A DNA stretch of 43,235 nt, from the NCBI GenBank assembly GCA_963840725.1, contig CAWIZY010000024.1, forward strand, positions 1 through 43,235, written 5' to 3'. The DNA comes from CAVWDU01 sp963840725 (GTDB lineage Bacteria; Pseudomonadota; Gammaproteobacteria; Pseudomonadales; Halieaceae). Numbering within the stretch: the stretch's first letter is position 1; each line of letters opens with the position of its first letter. Position numbers and translations under genes: made by a program. The notes beneath the pieces were generated by a model. It was not told the DNA's origin and made no database searches. It saw nothing but the letters and a program-made list of their open reading frames with translations. Positions 1 through 9,799 of the stretch are shown here, in pieces.

Positions 1-3000
1 GGCAGCACACTCTACACCGCCACCCTCACTGGCCCAACCGATGAGGCAGGGATCGCGCTGGCGCAGGATGTGGTGTGGAGCTTTACCACGGCAGCAGTTG
101 ACGTCACCTCCCCGACGGTGACCTCGATATCCCCCGTCGATGGTGCAATCGAGGTCAGCATCGGAACGAGCATTAGCGCCAGCTTCGATGAACCCCTTGA
201 TCCGGCAACTGTCAACAGCGGTGCCGTTATACTGCGCGATCCCAGCGGCACGCTGGTACCGTCGACGATCTCCTATGATGCCCCGACACGGACCGTTGTT
301 CTTGAGCCAACGGGCAACCTGATTACGGGCGGCGTATACACCGCATCACTTGTCAGCGGCCCCGGTGGAGTCTCGGACCCGGCCGGCAACCCACTCTTGG
401 CTGCTGTAGACTGGACGTTCACCACCGCACTTACGGTCCCTGGAGTTTGCGATACTCCTTGCAGCCTCTGGGACACAGTGGCTACTCCGGGCACCGTTGA
501 CTCCCAGGATGCAAGCGCGGTTGAGCTGGGGATGAAGTTCCAGAGCGAAGAGCCAGGATTCGTCACCGGCATCCGGTTTTACAAGAGCCCACAAAACACG
601 GGTATCCACGTGGGCAGCTTGTGGACCAGCAGCGGCCAACTGCTGGCCCAGACTACCTTCAACAATGAGACGGATTCTGGCTGGCAGGAGGCCAGCTTCA
701 CCTCAGCCGTGGCTATCCTGGCTGACACGGTCTATGTGATTTCGTACCACACCCAGGTGGGAGGCTATTCAACAGATTCCGGTTTCTTCGCCTCAGCCTA
801 CAGCAATAGCCCGCTGCAAGCGCCGGCTTCCGGCACCAGCGGCGGCAACGGCGTTTACCTGTACGGGCCGGGAGGATTCCCCAGCAACACCTATAACGCC
901 TCCAATTACTGGGTTGATGTAGTGGTCACTTCCAACGCAGGGCCCGACATTACGCCACCAATTGTACTTGCAACATCACCTGTCGATGCCGCGGTTAACG
1001 TTGGCCTGAATGCGGCGTTCACCGCGTCATTCAGCGAACCAATGAATGCATCCACGGTCAACAGCAGTACAGTCGAACTGGCCGACACTAGCGGCGCGCC
1101 GGTAGCGTCAGCCATTGCTTACGACGCAGTCAGCCGCACTGTCACCCTCACTCCGGCAGCGCCACTCGCCTTGAATACCCAATACACCGTCCGTATCGCT
1201 GGCGGCAGCACCGGTGTGGCGGATGTTGCCGGCAATGTCCTGCCGACAGATGTCACCTGGGCCTTCACCTCGACCGCCGATGCAACCTGCCTCGATCCGG
1301 CAAATCTGATCGTCGCCGAAAACTGCCTCGCAGGCAGTCCGCAGGCTCAATGGCAGATCAACGGCATCGGCGATCCCTCCATCCAGGGTTTTGCATCGGA
1401 CTTCAGCGTCAATCGTGGCGACACCGTGCAATTCAAGCTGGAGACCGACGCCGATGCTTACCGGCTCGATATTTATCGCCTGGGCTACTACGGTGGCGAT
1501 GGCGCGCGCAAGATCACTACTGTCCAGCCTGCGGCGGTCTTGCCGCAGGACCAGCCTGACTGCCTGACGGACGCTGCCTCCGGATTGATTGACTGCGGTA
1601 ACTGGGCCAACTCCGCGGCATGGGCTGTACCTGCTGACGCAGTCTCTGGCATCTACTTTGCCAGGGCAGTACGCGAGGATACCGGGGGCGCAAGCCATAT
1701 CGTGTTCATCGTGCGCGACGATAACGGCAATTCCGACATCCTGTTCCAGACCGCTGACACTACGTGGCAGGCCTACAACAACTATGGGGGCACAAGCCTC
1801 TATGGTGGCAATGGCCCGGGCAGCGACGGCCGGGCCTTCAAGGTGAGCTATAACCGCCCGTTCAGTACTCGCAGCGTCGATGGCGGTCAGGACTGGCTGT
1901 TCGCGGCCGAATACCCCATGCTGCGCTGGCTGGAAGCCAACGGCTATGACGTCAGTTACATTGCCGGCATAGACAGTGACCGCTACGGCGCGCTGATCCA
2001 GGATCACCGGGTCTTCATGTCCGTCGGCCACGACGAGTACTGGTCTGGTCAGCAGCGCAGTCAGGTGGAGGCCGCCCGCGCAGCAGGTGTTAGTCTTGCC
2101 TTCTTCAGCGGCAACGAAGTGTACTGGAAGACCCGCTGGGAACAGAGCATTGATGCCAGCGCAACACCCTACCGAACCCTGGTCTGCTACAAGGAAACTC
2201 ACGACTACCCCAACAGCCAGGACCCCGACCCGCTCTCATGGACCGGCACCTGGCGTGACCCACGCAATAGCCCTCCTGCGGATGGCGGCCGGCCGGAAAA
2301 TGTCCTCACAGGCACGACTTTCTCTGTTAATGCAGGAGCGACCACACGCATCCTCGTACCGGCAGCTGATGGAAAGATGCGCCTCTGGCGCGACACCAGC
2401 GTCGCCAACCTGGCAGACGGGCAGGTAGCAAGCCTGCCCAGAGGCACACTGGGCTACGAGTGGGACGAAGACCTGGACAACGGGTTCCGTCCGCCTGGCC
2501 TGGTACGCATGTCGACCACTACGGTATCCGGTGCACCGGTGCTGATCGACTTTGGTTCTACGTTTGCATCAGGCACGGCAACTCACCATCTCACTCTCTA
2601 TCGCCATGATAGCGGTGCACTGGTATTCGGCGCAGGGACTGTCCAATGGTCATGGGGCCTGGATGATAACTATGAAGACAGGTCCGGGCGCGGTGGCGAT
2701 CCCGCGGATTCGCGCATGCAACAGGCGACGGTCAACCTGCTTGCTGATATGACGGTGCAACCGGCCACCATACAACCCGGTCTGGCACAGGCAATAGCAT
2801 CAACCGATGGTAGCGCACCCGTGACTGCAATTGTCTCACCTGTGGCTGGCACCAACATTCCTGCAGGCGAACCGATGGTAGTCGCAGGGACAGCGGCCGA
2901 TTCGGGTGGTGGTGTGGTCGGCGCTGTAGAGGTGTCCGTAGACGGAGGTGCAAGCTGGCACCCGGCCGATGGAAGAGAGAACTGGAGTTATTCGTGGACG

Positions 3001-3111
3001 CCTGTCGCGAGTGGGAATGTGACCCTGCTCGTGCGCGCGGCGGATGACAGCGGGAACCTCGAGCTTCCAGGAGACGGCATTGGTATCACAGTAGGTAGTG
3101 CTGGTGAATAG
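1..3111 (+). CDS. Large secreted Ig-like/DUF4082/DUF6605-type protein, 5' end outside window
   Basis: The frame is open from base 1, so the protein starts outside the window; 1036 residues are visible. Domains in order, numbered from base 1: the end of one SbsA-type Ig-like (Big_5) domain; a second Big_5 domain at about 34-145 (SPTVTSISPVDGA, ending WTFTT); a DUF4082-like lectin-type domain at about 147-311; a third Big_5 domain at about 316-425; then a long region at about 435-930 resembling the C-terminal domain of N,N-dimethylformamidase beta subunit (DUF6605), with LFQTADTTWQAYNNYGG and VGHDEYWS; and a last Ig-like domain at about 940-1036. Such proteins are secreted or surface exposed; activity here is unknown. 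The position beside a polysaccharide cluster suggests a role on extracellular glycan or matrix, which is inference only. Domain calls come from recognised motifs, without a profile search. Confidence 0.85.
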   Translation, partial: GSTLYTATLTGPTDEAGIALAQDVVWSFTTAAVDVTSPTVTSISPVDGAIEVSIGTSISASFDEPLDPATVNSGAVILRDPSGTLVPSTISYDAPTRTVVLEPTGNLITGGVYTASLVSGPGGVSDPAGNPLLAAVDWTFTTALTVPGVCDTPCSLWDTVATPGTVDSQDASAVELGMKFQSEEPGFVTGIRFYKSPQNTGIHVGSLWTSSGQLLAQTTFNNETDSGWQEASFTSAVAILADTVYVISYHTQVGGYSTDSGFFASAYSNSPLQAPASGTSGGNGVYLYGPGGFPSNTYNASNYWVDVVVTSNAGPDITPPIVLATSPVDAAVNVGLNAAFTASFSEPMNASTVNSSTVELADTSGAPVASAIAYDAVSRTVTLTPAAPLALNTQYTVRIAGGSTGVADVAGNVLPTDVTWAFTSTADATCLDPANLIVAENCLAGSPQAQWQINGIGDPSIQGFASDFSVNRGDTVQFKLETDADAYRLDIYRLGYYGGDGARKITTVQPAAVLPQDQPDCLTDAASGLIDCGNWANSAAWAVPADAVSGIYFARAVREDTGGASHIVFIVRDDNGNSDILFQTADTTWQAYNNYGGTSLYGGNGPGSDGRAFKVSYNRPFSTRSVDGGQDWLFAAEYPMLRWLEANGYDVSYIAGIDSDRYGALIQDHRVFMSVGHDEYWSGQQRSQVEAARAAGVSLAFFSGNEVYWKTRWEQSIDASATPYRTLVCYKETHDYPNSQDPDPLSWTGTWRDPRNSPPADGGRPENVLTGTTFSVNAGATTRILVPAADGKMRLWRDTSVANLADGQVASLPRGTLGYEWDEDLDNGFRPPGLVRMSTTTVSGAPVLIDFGSTFASGTATHHLTLYRHDSGALVFGAGTVQWSWGLDDNYEDRSGRGGDPADSRMQQATVNLLADMTVQPATIQPGLAQAIASTDGSAPVTAIVSPVAGTNIPAGEPMVVAGTAADSGGGVVGAVEVSVDGGASWHPADGRENWSYSWTPVASGNVTLLVRAADDSGNLELPGDGIGITVGSAGE

Positions 3112-3549
3112 CACACCGCCTGCAAGTTGGCTTAACACGGCTTCTGACGTAGTACCGAACTTGGGCGGGCCCTCAGGGCCCCAAGATCGAGCTCAATTAT
3201 GACTATTGATCGTCATTTTGAAGGCTTAAACCTGGATGTTCCAGATAGCGTCTCTTGCAATAGACCCTATATTTTCTATACTTTGATCCAACGATGGATC
3301 CCAGTCGCAGGGAGCGGAAATAGAGACATGTGGGATTCAGGATTCGTCGGCCACGGTTACCGAAAGCCCGGGCTGCTAACGTACTTTTCTGCAATCCTGG
3401 ATAAACGGCTAAGCAGGGTGACTGATGTAAACCAGGAGCGTCAGATCTTGCTGCAGCGCTGGAACTCCGGAACCGTTTTATGATCCCGTTTTCTGATCTA
3501 AATGCGCTATACATCAACCGGATAGCTGAGAAAAACAAGGTGGTCACGC
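3112..3549. other. Intergenic stretch, no supported gene
   Basis: This 438-base gap lies between the large secreted protein and the acetyltransferase. Small open frames exist on both strands (for example 3199-3483 on +), but none has a recognisable domain or signal peptide, or a convincing ribosome-binding site. The promoter for the downstream polysaccharide genes is expected here, but I could not pick it out. Confidence 0.5.
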
Positions 3550-4204
3550 GTGCCCAATGAAGCGGGAGAACGCACGGTAAAAGCTGTCCACGGGCGCCGC
3601 GAGGTGGACGCCGACCCAGCCTTTATAGCAGGACTCGCAGCAGAACTGCAGCGGCAGTATGACCGTGCAGGCCTGATCGAGTTATACGGCCGCTTCGTAC
3701 AGGGATACGGTATGTTGGATAACAGCATGCGCCAGGTAATCTGGGCGGCGTTCGCACGCAGCTGCGGGGCTGGCTTGCGGATCGAACCCGGCGCCAGTTT
3801 CAAGCATCCCGAGACATTCGAGATCGGGCACGGCGTCTTTGTCGGCAGTCAGGCCTTCATCCAGGGTCGGTTCGACGGTAGTTGCCGGATTGGCGATCAC
3901 GTGTGGATCGGCCCCCAGAGCTATTTCGATGCGCGTGACCTGGTGCTGGAAGACCACGTCGGCTGGGGTCCCGGGGCAAAGGTACTTGGGCTCGGCACAT
4001 ACCGGCATCCCGGTCGATGTTCCTATTATCGAAACAGATCTGGTGATCAAGCCCGTCCGGGTTGAGGCCTGGGCCGACATCGGTACCAGCGCCACGCTCT
4101 TGCCCGGGGTCACCGTTGGTCGCGGCGCCATCGTCGGGGCAGGCGCTGTAGTAACACACGACGTGCCGCCGATGGCCAAGGTGGCAGGTGCGCCGGCCAA
4201 ATGA
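3550..4204 (+). pseudogene. Hexapeptide-repeat (left-handed beta-helix) acetyltransferase, frameshifted
   Basis: This encodes a sugar O- or N-acetyltransferase of the WbbJ/LpxA-like family, expected to use acetyl-CoA to modify a sugar in surface polysaccharide synthesis. The GTG-started frame covers an N-terminal helical part and the first beta-helix turns (IGHGVFVGSQAFIQG, IGDHVWIGPQSYFDA, GWGPGAKVLG). The remaining turns and the typical end (VTVGRGAIVGAGAVVTHDV, then KVAGAPAK) lie one frame over, up to the TGA at 4202-4204. Dropping one G from GGG at 3988-3990 restores KVLGSAHTGIP. The restored protein is about 217 residues, normal for the family. It heads a co-directional cluster. Either an assembly indel or a real recent frameshift explains it. 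Confidence 0.8.
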
Positions 4205-4302
4205 TAGGCTGGCGCGAACAGACAAATGTGCAAGAAAGTGCCGACACTTAGATCGGCAACAAATTTGTTGGCAGCAGCATTATTGGGGGTCCAATTGTCG
4301 AT

Positions 4303-5278
4303 ATGAAGCTTGAAGGCAAGAGAGTTCTGGTCACGGGGGGCGCCGGTTTTGTCGGTTCCCATGTCATCGACCATTTGCTGCAAGAGGGGTGCGCCGCCAT
4401 CGTTGCAATCGACAACATGGAACGCGGGCGTCGTGCCAATCTGGCCACTGCATTGGAGACCGGGCGGCGTTGACCTGCGCGAGGGCGATATTCGCGATCG
4501 CGACCTGATGGAAGAACTGGTGAGCGGCAGTGACCTTGTATTCCACCACGCGGCACTGCGCATTACCCAGTGTGCGGAAGACCCGCGGCAGGGCCTCGAG
4601 GTGATGGTCGATGCAACCTTCGATTTACTCGAGATGTGTGTCAGTCACAAGGTAAAGAAAGTCGTCGTGGCATCTTCAGCGTCGGTCTACGGCATGGCGG
4701 ATGAGTTCCCAATTACTGAGTCACATCACCCTTACAATAACCGAACCTTCTATGGCGCCGCCAAGGCTTTCAACGAAGGGTTGCTGCGGTCCTTCAACGA
4801 AATGTATGGGCTCGACTATGTCGCGCTTCGCTTCTTCAACATCTACGGCCCGCGCATGGACATCCATGGTGTTTACACCGAGGTCATGGTCCGCTGGATG
4901 GAGCGGATTGCCGCTGGCGAGGCGCCGCTGATCTTCGGCGACGGCAAACAGACCATGGACTTCATCGATATTCACGATATCGCGAGAGCCAATATCCTCG
5001 CCGCCAAATCCGATGTCACTGACGAGGTGTTCAATGTCGCGAGCGGCACCGAGACGAGTCTTAGCGAACTCGCCGAGATGCTGTCATCTGTGATGAAAGG
5101 CGACCAGCGACCGGAGCATCGGGACGAACGCAAGGTCAATCCGGTGCAGCGACGCCTGGCAGATGTTGACAAGGCCGCCCGCATGCTCGATTTTCGAACT
5201 ACCATCGGCCTCGATGAAGGACTTGAGCGCCTGGTTGCATGGTGGCGCGAAAACACGGAAACGGTGGCGAAAGTATGA
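4303..5278 (+). pseudogene. NAD-dependent sugar epimerase/dehydratase, frameshifted
   Basis: This is an extended short-chain dehydrogenase of the nucleotide-sugar epimerase type (GalE/WbpP-like), which interconverts UDP- or GDP-sugars for glycan synthesis in the cytoplasm. The true start is ATG 4303 (MKLEGKRVLVTGGAGFVGSH), giving the GxxGxxG Rossmann motif. That frame stops at TGA 4471. The rest (GGVDLREGDIRDRD onward, with ASSASVYG and catalytic Tyr in FYGAAK) is in the next frame. Removing one G from GGG at 4462-4464 joins them, for a protein of about 324 residues, the usual size. Its stop overlaps the start of the aminotransferase (ATGA at 5275-5278), indicating translational coupling. An upstream ATG at 4310 is in the wrong frame for the Rossmann motif. 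Confidence 0.85.
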
Positions 5279-6426
5279 TCCCCATCACAAAGCCCGTCAT
5301 GGGCGAGGCAGAGGCGGATGCGGCCCGGCGGGTGATTCTGAGCGGTTGGATCACCCAGGGGCCTGAGGTAGCGGCGTTTGAGAAGGAATTTGCCGAGTAC
5401 GTAGGCGCACCACATGCCTGCGCCGTTTCTAACTGCACGACGGCACTGCACCTCGCACTGCTCGCCGTAGGCGTTAAGCCCGGTGATGAGGTCATCACCG
5501 TAAGCCACTCTTACATCGCAACCGCAAACTGTATCCGCTATTGCGGCGCAACGCCCGTGTTTGTCGACATCGACCCCCGCACGTTCAATCTCGACCCGGC
5601 GCTAATAGCCGGGGCAATCTCCGAGCGTACGCGAGCGGTTCTCTGCGTGCACCAGATGGGCATGCCGTGCGATCTCGCCGGCATCCTTGACGTTGCCAGA
5701 AAAAACCGACTTCCAGTGGTAGAGGACTCGGCCTGCGCCATCGGCAGCGAGATCCAATGGAACGGCAAATGGGAGAAAATCGGGCGCCCACATGCCGATA
5801 TTGCCTGCTTTTCATTCCACCCCCGAAAAGTGATCAGCACGGGCGACGGGGGCATGCTAACCACCACGAACTCCGACTGGGACAAGCAGTTCAGGCTACT
5901 GCGGCAGCATGGAATGAGCGTGCCGGATACGGTGCGGCATGGGTCGAACAAGGTGATCTTCGAGTCATACCCGACGCTCGGCTACAATTATCGCATGACC
6001 GACATTCAGGCGGCCGTCGGGCGGGAGCAGTTGCGCCGCCTGCCCGCAATTGTTGAAGAACGCCGGGCCCTGGCGGCGCGTTACGCCACTCTGCTTGCTG
6101 ATATACCCGGGCTGACCTTACCCAGGGAGCCTGAGTGGGCCCACTCGAACTGGCAGAGCTACTGCGTGCGCCTATCGCCAGGCTGCGATCAGCGTCAGGT
6201 CATGCAGGCAATGCTCGACGCCGGGGTGAGTGCGCGTCGGGGAATTATGTGCAGCCATCGCGAAGCGGCGTATTCCGACCCGACACAGCTACAGCACTTG
6301 TTGAACTCGGAACACGCTCAGGATTTTTGTGTGCTGCTGCCCTTGTTTCCCGGCATGTCAGTCGATGATCAGGAGACCACCTCAGCGGCACTGCGAGCGG
6401 CTTGTAAAGCAGAGCTGGCAGCCTGA
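5275..6426 (+). CDS. DegT/DnrJ/EryC1/StrS family sugar aminotransferase
   Basis: This is a PLP-dependent aminotransferase of 383 residues that moves an amino group, usually from glutamate, onto a keto-sugar nucleotide. Start ATG 5275 (MIPITKPVMGEAE) is chosen because it overlaps the epimerase stop as ATGA and begins with the typical family N-terminus; an in-frame ATG at 5239 lies inside the epimerase. The family motif SFHPRKVISTGDGGM contains the expected Schiff-base lysine (about Lys185), VVEDSACAIG carries the pyridine-binding Asp, and SNCTTALHLAL is the phosphate-binding region. With the epimerase and acetyltransferase it would make an (acyl)amino sugar precursor. It is the only intact gene of the five-gene set. 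Confidence 0.93.
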   Translation: MIPITKPVMGEAEADAARRVILSGWITQGPEVAAFEKEFAEYVGAPHACAVSNCTTALHLALLAVGVKPGDEVITVSHSYIATANCIRYCGATPVFVDIDPRTFNLDPALIAGAISERTRAVLCVHQMGMPCDLAGILDVARKNRLPVVEDSACAIGSEIQWNGKWEKIGRPHADIACFSFHPRKVISTGDGGMLTTTNSDWDKQFRLLRQHGMSVPDTVRHGSNKVIFESYPTLGYNYRMTDIQAAVGREQLRRLPAIVEERRALAARYATLLADIPGLTLPREPEWAHSNWQSYCVRLSPGCDQRQVMQAMLDAGVSARRGIMCSHREAAYSDPTQLQHLLNSEHAQDFCVLLPLFPGMSVDDQETTSAALRAACKAELAA

Positions 6427-6473
6427 ACGGGTAACCATCAAATTGCCTTTACAAGTGACAGTTCAGACACTGT

Positions 6474-8085
6474 ATGGGACGCCCGGTTTTTTGCAATCGC
6501 GATCCGTGCTCGACAGGTTCAACTGTTTTGGAACATAAAGAGCGTGAAGCCAACTGTAGCGACCCGGAACAACGCTCACATACAGAGATACTGAAGTCCT
6601 CGGCACTGATCGGCGCATCAACCGTTATCGTCGTAGCTATCGGCATCATCCGCACCAAGTTCATGGCGGTGATGCTGGGACCTGCCGGTTTCGGACTCAT
6701 GGGCGTGTTCAATTCAATCGTTGACCTGGCCGCGGCCATTGCAAGTGCCGGCATCGGCGGCAGTGGAGTTCGGCAGATCGCTGCGGCCGCAGCATCGGAC
6801 GATGACGCTCGCATTGCCACTACGACGCGAGTACTCAGGGGCTTGTCGCTTGTTCTCGGCTTACTGGGCGCGGGCGCGATGGTGCTGTTGCGCAATGACA
6901 TCTCGGCCATGACCTTCGGCAGCGAAGAATATGGCTGGGCGGTGGCAGGCCTCGGAGCGGCAGTGGCCTTTCGAGTAGTTGCGGCAGGCCAGGGCGCCCT
7001 GGTTCAGGGGATGCAGGCGTATCGCCGATGTTGCAATGATCGGACTCGTTGGCGCGGTGCTGGGCACCCTCGGTGGCGTCACCCTCGTCTGGATGCTTGG
7101 TGAGGCAGGCATCATTCCAGCTATCGGGGCCATGGCTGCCGGGACCTTTGCGGCGTCGTGGTGGTACAGCAGGCGCATTCGGGTGGCGAACGTCGACCTG
7201 GATGCAGCCGTCGCGAGGGCTGAGATCGTCTCCCTGCTAAAGCTCGGTTCCGCATTCATGGTAAGTGGCTTCCTTATGATGGGGGCCGCCTTTGTGGTGC
7301 GAGCCATGGTGCTGCAGTGGGATGGCGCAGAGGCCGCAGGCTACTACCAGGCGGCATGGACGATTGGCGGGATGTACGTGGGAATCATCCTGCAGGCTAT
7401 GGGCACGGACTTCTATCCACGGCTGACCGGTGCTGCACACGACCATGCCTTGATGAATCGGCTGGTCAACGAGCAGACACTGGTAGGACTGTTACTCGCG
7501 GCCCCCGGTGTCATAGCCACTCTCGCATTCGCGTCACTTGCGATTTTCTTGCTCTACAGCGCCCAGTTCAGTCAGGCGACGGACGTGCTGCGCTGGGTTT
7601 GCCTGGGCATGGCGATACGCGTGATTTCCTGGCCAATGGGCTACACCATCCTCGCCAAGGGCGCCAACGGGCTGTTCTTCGGCACAGAGCTCGCCTGGAC
7701 TGTTGTCAACGTCGGGCTCGCAGCAATCCTCATTCCCCGCTACGGTGTGAACGGCGCAGGTATGGCATTTTTCGGTGCCTACGTTTTCCATCTCGCCATG
7801 ATCTATGGCGTCAGTCGCTGGCTGACAGGGTTCCGTTGGACGCGAGAAAATAGGAGGCTTGTGGCGTTTTTCATAACACTTGTGGTTTTGATCTTCATTG
7901 GTTTTCGTTCAACACCCGCCTGGCTCATTTATCCCGCCGGAACCCTCACGCTGATCGGCGTCAGCATTTATTGCCTGAAGCACCTGGTCGATCTGGTTGA
8001 AGAAGATCAGATACCCACCCGGTTGCGCGGCCTGCTGCGCCACTTGCGGCGAACCAGCCCTCCCCTAACGGAACGCGGGTCATGA
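6474..8085 (+). pseudogene. Wzx-like oligosaccharide flippase (MVF/PST superfamily), frameshifted
   Basis: This polytopic inner-membrane protein would flip lipid-linked oligosaccharide repeat units to the periplasm. The first segment (SALIGASTVIVVAIGIIRT, then MLGPAGFGLMGVFNSIVDL, AGIGGSGVRQIA) closely follows the WzxE-type N-terminal pattern; a second frame carries the remaining membrane segments to the TGA at 8083. The frames meet near 7011-7020. Deleting one base there (a G of GG at 7016-7017, or the adjacent A) gives ALVQGMQRIADVAMIGLVG or a close variant. The restored protein is about 530 residues with roughly a dozen hydrophobic segments. The start is uncertain: 6474 is the first ATG, but the first membrane helix begins some 40 residues later. 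The stop overlaps the glycosyltransferase start (ATGA). Confidence 0.8.
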
Positions 8086-9303
8086 AGATCATTATTTTCG
8101 CACACCGCCTCGAGGTCGGAGGGACGCAGACCAACGCGATCGAACTCGCTGCGGCGCTTCGTGACTTGCACGGTTTCCAGGTGACATTGTTCGCGACGCC
8201 GGGGCCAATGGTCCACCTGGTCGAGAAGAAGCGACTCAGGTTTGTTCCCGCCCCTGAGGCACGCTTACATCCCTCTCGAGCACGCATACAGGCGCTGGCG
8301 GAGCTCGTGGATCGCGAGAAACCGGATGTCGTGCAGGTCTGGGATTGGTGGCAGCTCCTCGACGCTTTCTACCCCGTACATCTACGCAACGGCGTGCCCC
8401 TGGTCGTCACCGACATGATGATGGAATTAACCCGGATATCTGCCCAAACATTTGCCGACCACGTTCGGGGTACCGGGGCTGGTCGATGAGGCCCGCCACA
8501 CTGGTCGATCGCGCGTGGAATTGCTGCTGCCGCCGGTCGACGTGTCGGAAAACTCGATGGAGGCCGTCGATCCAGCAGGTTTCCGGCGGCAGTTTGCCTG
8601 CACACAGAGTGAAATTACGCTGACTACTGTCTCCCGGCTCGCTAACAACCTGAAGGGAGAAAGCCTGCACCGGAGTATCGATGCGGTTAAGGCCCTGGGG
8701 CATGATCTCCCTATCAAACTGATCATCGTGGGCGAGGGTGCGGCACGTGCGGAACTGGAGTGCCGTGCTGATGAAGTCAACCGCGAGCTTGGCCGAAAGG
8801 CCGTGACGCTCACGGGCGAGTTAGTGGATCCACGTCCTGCATATGCCGCGGCAGACATCATCATCGGCATGGGGGGGTCCTCTCTTCGGGGCATGGCCTT
8901 CGGCAAACCCGTGATCGTCGTCGGTGAGCAGGGCTTCGCCGAGGTATTTGACCGAAGCACCGCAGAGTATTTCTACCGGCAAGGCATGTATGGTTTGGGA
9001 CGTGGTGCGACCGATGGCCTTCGCCTGGAGGAGTGCATCCGGCGGCTTGCGACCGGGCCCCAAGGCCTGGAAGAGCTTGGCCGCCTCGGACGGGAATTTG
9101 TCGTACAACACCATTCACTGGAAACGATTTCCACGCGGCTGGCTGATTTCTGTCGCTCGGCCGTCGACTGCCCGGTGCCGCGTCATCAGTCGCTGCTTGA
9201 CGGGGCTCGCACTGCGGCAATCTATCTGCGGGAGCGACGATTCCTGACCCCCTCACGTGACCGGATTGTGCACGATGAGACGGCCGACGTAGCAGCAAAC
9301 TGA
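8082..9303 (+). pseudogene. Glycosyltransferase family 4-like, frameshifted
   Basis: This is a GT-B fold glycosyltransferase. The N-terminal half (MKIIIFAHRLEVGGTQTNAI, with the GGTQ acceptor-side motif typical of GT4) ends prematurely in frame at 8489. The C-terminal donor-binding half (LTTVSRLANNLKGESLHRSI, LIIVGEGAARAELE, GMGGSSLRGMAFGKPVIVVG) is in the next frame. Removing one G of GG at 8434-8435 yields the continuous sequence MELTRYLPKHLPTTFGVPGL. The restored length of about 406 residues is normal. It is coupled to the flippase by ATGA at 8082-8085 and ends the cluster. It probably adds a sugar during assembly of the repeat unit at the inner membrane. Confidence 0.85.
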
Positions 9304-9711
9304 CGGCTGTGCAATCTGCAGAGTGACTGCCCGCGCACAGGCCACCGCCGCACGCCATTCATCAACGCACTGACCTTGGAGCCCCGGCAACCGTGCGCCA
9401 GGTGCATAATGGCTTTCGGCTAGCTTAGTCTACTACAACCTGCTGGATGAACCGCCGCGAATCGCTGCGCCCTGCCCCGCGACCTGAACTGAATCATCCC
9501 CGCGCCCTCGCATTGGTCCTTGCCATTTTCAACAAGGCGTGCTTTCTGCCCACCCGACTTAATACCATTGCAGTCGAATCGAATGAAGCTCCGGTTATCA
9601 GAAGAGCCCGGTGATATCGACAAACCCGGCAAAACCGCCAGGCCGAGATCAAGACGAACAAGCTGTAAACTTCGGGGACCAGTTAAACAAATCTATAACC
9701 GTTCACATCTG
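9304..9711. other. Intergenic stretch, no supported gene
   Basis: About 400 bases follow the glycosyltransferase stop. Short frames exist (for example 9420-9632 on -), but I see no domain, signal peptide or ribosome-binding site supporting them. No strong hairpin with a T-tract was found directly after 9303. The next recognisable elements are an inverted repeat and a sigma-54-type promoter at 9712-9757. Confidence 0.5.
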
Positions 9712-9736
9712 TGAGCTTCAAGCATTCACAAGCTCA
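9712..9736. promoter_or_regulatory. Inverted repeat just upstream of sigma-54 promoter (candidate operator)
   Basis: TGAGCTT at 9712-9718 is exactly complementary to AAGCTCA at 9730-9736, with an 11-base spacer. It ends six bases before the -24 GG. A dyad here could bind a regulator or act as a transcript hairpin; it is closer than a classical enhancer site. Confidence 0.35.
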
Positions 9737-9741
9737 TAACG

Positions 9742-9757
9742 TGGCATGGAACTTGCT
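9742..9757 (+). promoter_or_regulatory. Sigma-54 (-24/-12) promoter
   Basis: The sequence TGGCATGGAACTTGCT matches the sigma-54 consensus TGGCACG-N4-TTGCW at every specified position except one (C to T). The invariant GG lies at 9743-9744 and GC at 9755-9756 with correct spacing. The predicted transcript start near 9768 lies about 30 bases before the GAGGAGAGG ribosome-binding site and ATG 9800 of the methyltransferase remnant. A sigma-54 activator gene lies just downstream, supporting the call. Confidence 0.75.
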
Positions 9758-9799
9758 GTCATATTGGTAGCAGGGTCACACGGATTGAGGAGAGGCCAG

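Noticed and set aside
1108..2202. Long minus-strand open frame (364 codons) opposite the large secreted protein
   Set aside because: It lies antisense to a well-supported multi-domain protein, has no recognisable domain, and is a mirror effect of GC-rich codon use.
3682..4563. Minus-strand open frame of 293 codons across the acetyltransferase and epimerase
   Set aside because: It is antisense to two genes with clear family motifs and has low-complexity composition without motifs.
6474..6540. Sigma-54 promoter before the flippase (TGGGACG ... TTTTTTGC)
   Set aside because: The GG to GC spacing is about 17 bases instead of the required 12, so it cannot be a -24/-12 promoter.
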